This document shows positions 55,992-64,000 of a stretch of DNA of 64,000 nucleotides, piece by piece; within the stretch, counting starts at the first letter, position 1; each line of letters begins with the position of its first letter. The stretch is taken from assembly GCA_011316305.1 (NCBI GenBank), contig SAUG01000070.1:186001-250000 (forward strand), in the 5' to 3' direction. This DNA is from Rusavskia elegans (taxonomy: Eukaryota > Ascomycota > Lecanoromycetes > Teloschistales > Teloschistaceae). The notes below the pieces were generated by a model. The model was not told where the DNA came from, did not search any database, and was given only the letters and a program-made list of their open reading frames with translations. A program made the position numbers and the translations under genes.

Positions 55992-56040
55992 AAATTCGAA
56001 TTAGATCGAACTATAAAATTTTCTAACCCGACGGCCAGTC

Positions 56041-59000
56041 TATTTATAGTAGTTAATAAAAGACTTTATATAAAGAGTTTTAAGACGTTTAAAAAGATAT
56101 TCGATAGTTTTACTATCCGTTTACCTATCCGTTTATATATATTAAAATTTTATAGATATATTAATAATATTAGATATAACGCTACGATACGGTTTTACGA
56201 ATACGTCTAATAATAATCTAATATATTAAATCGCGTATTTCAAAATTATATTTATTTATATAGAAAATTAGATTGAAAATATATTAATACTATTTTAATT
56301 TTAAAAGACGTATAAATATTTTTTCGGCTAAATTTCGATTATTAATTCGACGTATTATAATCTATTTATCTAATTACTATCTAATATATTTAAACGCGTA
56401 TTTAAACGCTACGTTTATCTATAGCGGAATTAAATAGTAAAATAATAAAATATATTTTTAATATTTTTTTATATTTTTAAAAAGTATTTAGATTTTAAAG
56501 TATTTTTAATAAATTTATCTATAGTATTCTATAGTTTTTTAAAATTCTAGCGGTTATATTCTAAAATTAATCCGACGAAAAAATATTTAAAACTATAAAA
56601 AAAAATAGATAAAAAAATCAGAAATATATATCTATATTAAATAGTATTCGTTAGTTTATAATTTTTAGATTATTATAACTCCGCTAATATAGATAGTATA
56701 GCCGAAAAAAACGTTTAAAAATATCGAAAAGAAGTCGTTTTTTTATAGAAATTATAATAGAAATAGACCGATATATAGATTAGTAACGAATATATAAAAG
56801 TACTAGATTTCTATATAGTAAAAATACCGACCAGCCGTTTTTTAAAAATAAAAATAGTATTAGACGAAAGAATTTTATTCCAGAAGTTTCGAGTTTTATA
56901 TAATAGAATAGATATTAGTATTCTAGATAGACGGCGGGATTTCGCTTTTAAAATACTAAATAATATAGATTCTAATAATAATAATAATATAAATATTGAA
57001 TATAATAGATAGTTATTAATAGCGAACGAATATTAAATAAATAGAAAGATATATATAATAGTTATCTTTTTTAAAATTTAATATATATAAAAATAGCCGT
57101 TTAAATTATATATTACTCTAATACAGCGATCGCGAAACTAAAATCTTGTCTAATAAAAAGTTTTAAAAGAACTATCTATTAATATCTATATAAATTAGAT
57201 ATTATAAATATAATATAGAAATAATATCGAATTATTTCGTTTAAAAGAAATTCTTTTATATTTTTTCTATTTTCGTTTTATATTAAATATATATAAATTT
57301 TTAGGCCTAATTTCTAACAAACCGATAATATTAATTTTTTTTAATATCTTTTAGTACCAGATTTAAAAGATAGAATTAAAGTACGTAGAATTAAATCCGT
57401 TAATCTAAATTATTTATATAAAAAATATTCGTTTTAAATTTAAATAATTATCTATAAATAGTTCGTCTACCTTCGTAAATCTCTATTTAACTCGAATAAA
57501 ATTATCGATTTTAAAGATAAAATAATATTTAGATATTCTAATAATTATATATTAACGATATATTATTAAATTTATATTTAGATAAAATACGGGATAAATA
57601 TTCTAAACGTAGTATAGATAATTAAAAAGAAAAAATTAGAATAAAAATATATAATTAGAGAAATTAAAAGATTTATAAATCGATAAAACTGATTTTAAAA
57701 TACTATTAAATACGCGTTTTAGATAGAATAATCTATAGTTTATCGTATTTCTAATAGTAAACGTTCTATAATATCTACGAACTTTTTCTATTTTCTAATT
57801 TTAAATTAATTCGTATAGATTAATAGAAGTTTTTTTAATCTATAATATCTATTAATATTTAATAACGAGAGGTTCTAAATATATTTTATTATCTATAATC
57901 GCTATCCTTTTTTCTTTTTCTTTAATACTATCGTTCTATTTACTATAAAAAAAATAAAGATCTAAATAACGAAAGATATTTTTAATAGATTTATACTAGC
58001 TTTTTCGAAAGTTTTATTTTATTTTCTAGATATATACTAGCTAATATAAATCGTAGATATTTCTAGAAACTTTTTTAATTAAAAAAGGTTTTACTAATAT
58101 TATATTTATTAGATCGTATAACGGCCTATTTATAACTATTAGAAAAGATGATAATATATTAGCTAGTATTTAAAATTAAAAAAATAGTTTAAAAATTAAT
58201 AGATCGAATAATATATATATACGATAGAATATTGAAAAAAAAAAAATAAAAAGAAAAAAATAGTAGAAAAGATTTCGAATTTAATATAATCGAGAGATTT
58301 TTATTAATATACATTTTCGACTATAAATATAGTATATTTATTTAACGTAGCGTATTTAACAGCGACTTCGCTAAAATAGAAGACGATATAGATATTAAAA
58401 CGGCTAATATAAATACAAAAAACGAAAGTCTTTTTATTAACGCTATCGATAATAAAAATATTTTAGAATTAATTTCTTTATAATACGTTAAAAATCTCGT
58501 CGTCGTTATCGATACTAGTTTAGCTAAAAAGTTTTTTTATAAAATTACTAAATAATATATCTAGACGGAAAAAACTAAAAACGGAAATTTAAAATTTAAA
58601 TTATAAATTAGTATTATCTTTAAAGTTTATAGTAGAAGCGATAGTCGTATATTTATATAACCGTTAGAAAGATTTACGGTTTTACTTTAATAGCTAATCT
58701 AGTTAATTTCGATTTTTCGAATTAATACTAAATAATAAAATAATAGTATTACTACGAGCTAAATTAATATAGCAGTATATTATATAGTTTATAGAATTTA
58801 TATTAAAGATTTCGATTATCGTAGCTTCTATTATAGAAATATAGCAAAAATCCATTAAATCAAATAAAAGCTAAATTCTAAAAAAAAAATGGACGTAATA
58901 ATAGAAAGTTTTATATATTTTTGTTTTCTATAGCTTTTAAAATAATATAGAGATAATTATAATTTAGTCTATTTTAAAAGATAAAGAAATCTTTATAGTA

Positions 59001-62000
59001 TCGCGTAGAATAAAATTTAGGTTATATTAATTAAAATAGTATTAAATAAAATTTATAATAACTATTTCGTAATATCTATATATTTAGAATAGGTGGTATC
59101 CGTTAAATAACCTCGAATAAAGTCTAGTACTAAAGCGATTATTAGAAAAAAAAGCGAATTAGATTTTATATCTAGAGATTTAAAGAATATTATACTATAA
59201 TATTAGCTAATTTATATAAAAATATCGTCTTTAGATTATTTACTAGCTAAAATTTAATATAGATATTATAGAAATTATTCCGAAATAAAAAAATATATTA
59301 AATAATACGGTAAAAGATACGAATACTATAAAATATATTAAATATAAAATTTATATACTAATTTTAAATGACGAAATATTTAGAATATCTATATAATATT
59401 TAAAGAAAAAAGAAAAATCTACTAGTCGTTTATTATAATATATAATCTATATTTTGTATTATATACGCGAAAATAATAGTTTTTTTCCCGTTAATATTTA
59501 TTACTATATTATCTTTATAAAATCGTAATATATTAGACTAAAGAATTTATATAACGTTAAAAAATTTATTAATATAAAATTTTAATATTAGTAGAAAGAA
59601 ATTAAACTTTCTATTCCGTTATTACTAGTTTAAAATAGTAATAGTTGTATAAATATCTATAAATAATCGATATATATTTCGATAGATTCCGAAAACGTCG
59701 ATAAAAATAATAAAAGGAATAGATAGCGTCTTCTACAAAATATATCGCTCAAAATAAAATCTGCCGTAATATATAATCTCGAATTCGTACTATAGTAATA
59801 CTAATAGTTAAAAGAAGTTAATTTTTTTCCTACTAGATACTATAGTATTACGAATAATATATTCCGAAATATAAATAATAAACGTAGAATATATAGCTCT
59901 TTAAATTCTTTTATATCGGTAGTTTATATAAATATCGAAGATATATTTTAAAACGCGATAAAAAAAATTATTAAAAAACCTTTATAAGTAAATAATTATT
60001 CCTTTAACTTCGATAGTAGATATTTTAGATATTTTTTTAATTCGATTAGAAAACGAATATCTAGTAATAGCTTTTATATCTAAATTATTAGTATACTATA
60101 ATTTAATATTATAATATCGTTAAAAAAGTTTTTTCTAATAGTAAAAATTCAATTAAAATAATATTTAACGTTTATATAATTATATTCTATATATATAGAT
60201 CGATAGACGATATTATCTAATAGAAAGAAAGGCGTACTATCTAGATATTATATATAATAGCTAGAGTAAAAGAAAATAGATATAATCTAAATATTTAAAT
60301 AATAGAATTCGGATAGTTTAGAAACGAAATAGATAGATTTAATATATATTTTTTTTCGGATTTTAAATAAAATAATAACGGTCTAAAATAACTACACGAT
60401 ATTAAAAAAAAATATAAATTTATAGAATCCTTTATTTTAGACTATATTCGATTTCTAGGTCTTTTTATCCGGTATTACGATAGATAGCTTTTCTAGATAT
60501 AGTTTAAATAGTTTTCGGTATAAAAGAAATAAAAGAAATTACTATCTAATTTATTTTTAAAAGTAGTAATAGTATTAGATAGAATTCGAAACAATTCGAT
60601 ATTTTTAATAAAACTAAGGACTTCGAGTAGATTATAGTATTAATACCGTATTATTTTACTAATTACGTACTATATTCTAAAAGCAAAAATAAATGAATCT
60701 AGTTTATTATTTAAACGCCGATATAGTATTAGTTCCTAATTAATTTTAACCGTTAATATCGAATTCCTTTTTATAAATAGTTATTTCTATATAAACGTAG
60801 ATAGTTAAAGCTTTTTCTACGTAATTGTATTATTATCCGCGTCTATTTTTAATTTTTTTAAAGCGGTTCTTTATTATTATTATAGACTTTATTTTTATCT
60901 AATAATCTCTCTTTTAATATATTATAAATCTTCTCTAGTTAGAAGATATCGTTATTATAATTCGAGAAAACGAAAATATAATTATTAAAAAAGGCTTTTT
61001 CGATAGCGTTGAAGAGTTTATTAGTAATAGATATTACGGTCTAGATAAATAAATATAATATTTAAAAAGAAATCTATAGATATATTTATATTAACTAATT
61101 TAATTACAATCCGGTTAAATAAATATATATTTTAATTTTTCTTTTCTTCTAATATTTATAGCCAATTATTATAGTTATCGAATTATTATAATTATTTTCT
61201 CCGAAAAAAAGAGATATATTATATTTAGAAAAGTTATTTTTGTATTCGTTTTCCTTTATATTATAGCTACTTTTATATCTCTATATTTCTTTTTTACTAT
61301 AATTCCTCTTTTTAATTATCGATAGCGATATTCCGTATCTTTAATTTATTTAAAAAGTTACGATGTATTATAAATAGAATAGAGAAGATTTATTATAATA
61401 AATAAAATATAGAAAAAAGAAATAATCGACGATATCGGTTAAAAAACTACCGAATAATAAAAAGTAATATAAGATATTTAAGAAGATTTAGAAAGAAAAT
61501 AGGATTAAAAGATAGAAAACTTAAAAAAAGATAAATAGATTATAAAAACTTCTAGAATCTTTATAGAAAATTTAGATAGTTGCAGATACTCTACTATAAA
61601 AAGAACGGGATAATAGTTTATTTAAATAAACTATATATTAAAGAATTCTATATTTTATAATATTATCCGCCGTAGGAAAGACTTTTTAGATACTAGTATC
61701 GTAAATATAAAGATTATATAATAGGAAATAGAATACCGATCGGACGTTCGTTAGATATTTATTCTACTATCTTAAAAAATCTATAAACGATAAAAGTCGT
61801 ATATATATACTACGTATTAATATACTAAAAAATAAAAGAAAAAACGAAGATCGAAATTAATAGATATTAGTTTAACGGTCGGGTACTCGATAGATTTTAA
61901 GTTTTTTAACTTTATTATCCTAAAAGACTTTTAAATAATAAAAGTTATATTCGGATACTACGTAGAGCTATATATAAAACTAATAAAAAGCTTTAAAAAA

Positions 62001-64000
62001 AATATTCTAAATATTGGAAAATCTACTATAGATTATTTTACTAAAGAGCTTTAATAGTATATTTCTACTATAAACAGCCGAAAAATTACTTCCTATATCT
62101 TCTTCTACAGTCTAGAGGTTGAATGTAATAATTAAAATTATAATAGACTAAATAGTATAGAAAATCGAATAGTAAATTTTAAAATTTAATAATAGCTCTT
62201 TTAGTCTAATTTATAGTAGTTAAAGTAATAAAGTTCTATTTCCTATAAAACTTTAGCGCTAGTAGCCTATATATTTATTTTCCCCGCTTTTCTTTTATAA
62301 ATTCTTTATCCTATTCTATAATATTATTAATCAGTATATTATTTTCGCGTAACCAATATCTTACTAGATTACTATATTATTAAAATAGTTATTATAGACG
62401 GCAAGTCTACGGTAGTAACTATAATAAAAAGCGAACGCGAAATAATCTAAAACTTTTAACTATAGCGTTCGATTCTTTTATAAATTAATAAATCTATCGA
62501 TTAAAATCCGAAGTTTTAATATCTTAAAAAGATTTATTCTGAAAGGTTTAAAATATCTAAAGGATTTTTACTTTCGATATTTAAATTTATTATTTAAAAT
62601 AGTAATCATTTTATCCTTTAAAAAACTCGTATTTTATCGAAAAATCTAGATTTTTCTACGTTTTAATTAGAATTATTACCTTCGATATCGCCGATAACCT
62701 CCTGCTAGACGTCTTTATCTAAAAAAAATAAGCGAAGTAAATTAAAGCCGAAAACTATAGTAATAATTTCGTAGAAAATAAATATTAGTACGAAACTAAA
62801 ACCCGCGGTAATAGTAACTATAGTCGATTATTTTTAGTAATAAAATAATATAGATTCCTATTTCCTATTTCTATTTTCGGATATTATTTAAATAATCTTT
62901 ATTTATAATTTTTATTTACCTTAGTCGATTATAATTTAGAGCTTAATAATCTTTCTAATATAGATTACTAGACTTTCTCTTCTAAAATAACTAGCAAGCG
63001 TTTATTTATAGCGAAAGTAAAAGTCGATACCGATCAAGGCTATAAATTTAAAACCGTAAAAGATTTCTATTTTCGCTTTATCGATAAGCCTAAACTTAAA
63101 ATAAAAGAATTAAAAAATAATTATCGGACTATATTCCTATTTAATTTTAATCTAGATAATATACGCGAACTTATTATAAACGTCTAGAGTCTAGAAATTA
63201 AGAAAAGAAATTAAAAATAGAAAGAAAACGAAAATCGTATTAATTAAAACGATAATAGTTAAAAGTAATCGATTTTTACAAAAATAGTTATAAATATATA
63301 TTTTTATTTTTATTTATATTAACTTTTATTTTAAAATAATTTTATTTTATCTATACTAATAGCCTATAGATTAAAGTTAAAGAATATTTAACCTTTAATA
63401 ACTCCGTTACTATTATCGAAATAATAGATATAAAAGCTTTTATCTATTTATTTATTAAATTTTATTCTTTATATAGTTTTTCTTATATCTTTTCTTTAGC
63501 TATTTCTATCGCCGATTTTATCGAATCGGCCCGCCTAAGTAATAAAATTAATTCCTACTTCGAAAGTATATCGTTTACTCTTTTTACTAATATATTTCTA
63601 GCTGCTAACCGAGTTTCAGATATCTATACGAATCTTATAGTTTATATTAAACTAATATTTAACTATAGAGCTATTTTATAGAAGTTATAGAATTAGAAAT
63701 TTAAGAGAGCAAATCTTTTAAATATATTTAATTATATAATAGATACGGATATCTTTATAATTAAAATCTATAATCTAGAATATACGCCGATAAAACTAAA
63801 ACGCGTAAAAAAGGATAGAAAGTAATTTCCGAGTCCGGATAATAACTCCTACAAGAAATAGGCTATTAAATCCTCTAATTTACGTTATCGTATAGAATAT
63901 AAAATAGCTAAAAAGAAAGCTACTATTCGCGTTATCTATAAAATTGATTCGGATATATCTATAGATAAAAGTAAAGTAGATAATTATAGTTATAATATCG
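56041..64000. other. Unidentified RIP-degraded DNA
   Basis: Eight kilobases of relic sequence without recognisable genes. Several short stretches remain open for 30-55 codons, for example near 63,020-63,187 plus (KVDTDQGYKFKTVKDFYF) and at 63,890-64,000 plus. They probably descend from transposon ORFs, but I could not assign a family by eye. No further long repeats with the elements above were noticed. Confidence 0.5.

Larger units (their letters stand above)
55600..56040 (-). repeat. Inverted repeat arm B / MITE-like copy
   Basis: Reverse-oriented partner of 53904-54354, ending CCCGACGGCCAGTC at 56040 and followed by TA. It differs from arm A by transitions and by an expanded 19-bp tandem repeat. 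With arm A it could be the long terminal repeats of one 2.1-kb DNA element. Confidence 0.65.
49115..64000. other. AT-rich, RIP-mutated, gene-empty block
   Basis: From about 49,115 to the window edge base composition changes sharply to very AT-rich. Dinucleotides show the RIP signature: for example bases 56,161-56,220 contain 14 TpA, 5 CpG, no CpA and no TpG. Thus C in CpA was converted to T on both strands, while CpG was spared. No open frame over about 50 codons with coding character is seen. The block holds an LTR element relic, two inverted repeats and unrecognised relic DNA. RIP is known in Pezizomycotina and acts on duplicated sequence in the sexual cycle. The block continues beyond 64,000. 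Confidence 0.92.

Noticed and set aside
60200..60222. Reverse transcriptase active-site-like reading (IDDI) in the AT-rich block
   Set aside because: A four-residue match in one frame with no supporting neighbouring motifs; expected by chance in such sequence.
49115..64000. Nuclear copy of mitochondrial DNA, because of the high AT content
   Set aside because: CpA and TpG are selectively missing while CpG is kept, LTR-like repeats are present, and no mitochondrial gene or RNA is recognisable. RIP explains the composition.

Overview
The window is nuclear DNA of a filamentous ascomycete (Pezizomycotina). Four things support this: many 48-120 nt introns with GT...AG ends that close reading frames exactly; eukaryotic core genes of fungal type (RPB1, RPC34, STI1, UGP1, PAH1, THG1, SWD1); Pezizomycotina-restricted membrane and wall proteins; and a long AT-rich block with the mutation pattern of repeat-induced point mutation (RIP). 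I cannot name the genus. Dothideomycetes or a similar class is only a guess.

Layout. Bases 1-49,100 are an ordinary gene-rich isochore. In order it holds: an MFS transporter (+, 592-2664); RPC34 of RNA polymerase III (-, 3043-4188); the co-chaperone STI1 (+, 4530-6560); a weak small-gene candidate (7386-7783); a tricalbin with SMP and C2 domains (+, 9243-14090); UTP-glucose-1-phosphate uridylyltransferase (+, 15785-17849); a secreted Ser/Thr/Pro-rich protein (-, 18625-19530); an EMP70/TM9SF protein (+, 21919-24246); a lipid-droplet hydrolase (-, 24751-25868); an uncharacterised multi-pass membrane protein (+, 26419-27900); a broken short-chain dehydrogenase (-, 28834-30073); the lipin PAH1 (-, 31183-33719); a large FN3/coiled-coil protein (+, 34237-37680); a MITE-like inverted repeat (37840-38247); the G-patch protein TMA23 (+, 38347-39258); THG1 (-, 39314-40567); RPB1 (-, 41148-46559); and the COMPASS subunit SWD1 (+, 47096-48803). 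Exon joins were inferred by reading splice sites and frames.

From about 49,115 to the end (nearly 15 kb) the sequence is an AT-rich, gene-empty block. CpA and TpG are almost gone, TpA is extremely common, and CpG survives, which is the RIP signature. Inside it I found a degenerate LTR retrotransposon (50,421-53,731), with a protease-like trace on the minus strand, and a pair of about 450-bp inverted repeats (53,904-54,354 and 55,600-56,040). The rest is unrecognisable relic DNA. A possible 3' end of a truncated gene sits right at the boundary (48,875-49,113, minus).

Function. Most genes are housekeeping: transcription (RPB1, RPC34, SWD1), RNA and ribosome maturation (THG1, TMA23), protein folding (STI1), cell-wall sugar supply (UGP1), and lipid/membrane homeostasis (tricalbin, PAH1, lipid-droplet hydrolase, EMP70). 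There is no secondary-metabolite or defence cluster. The least understood items are the FN3 protein, the membrane-protein family, the decayed SDR with AT-rich filler, the MITE-like element beside TMA23, and the architecture of the RIP block.
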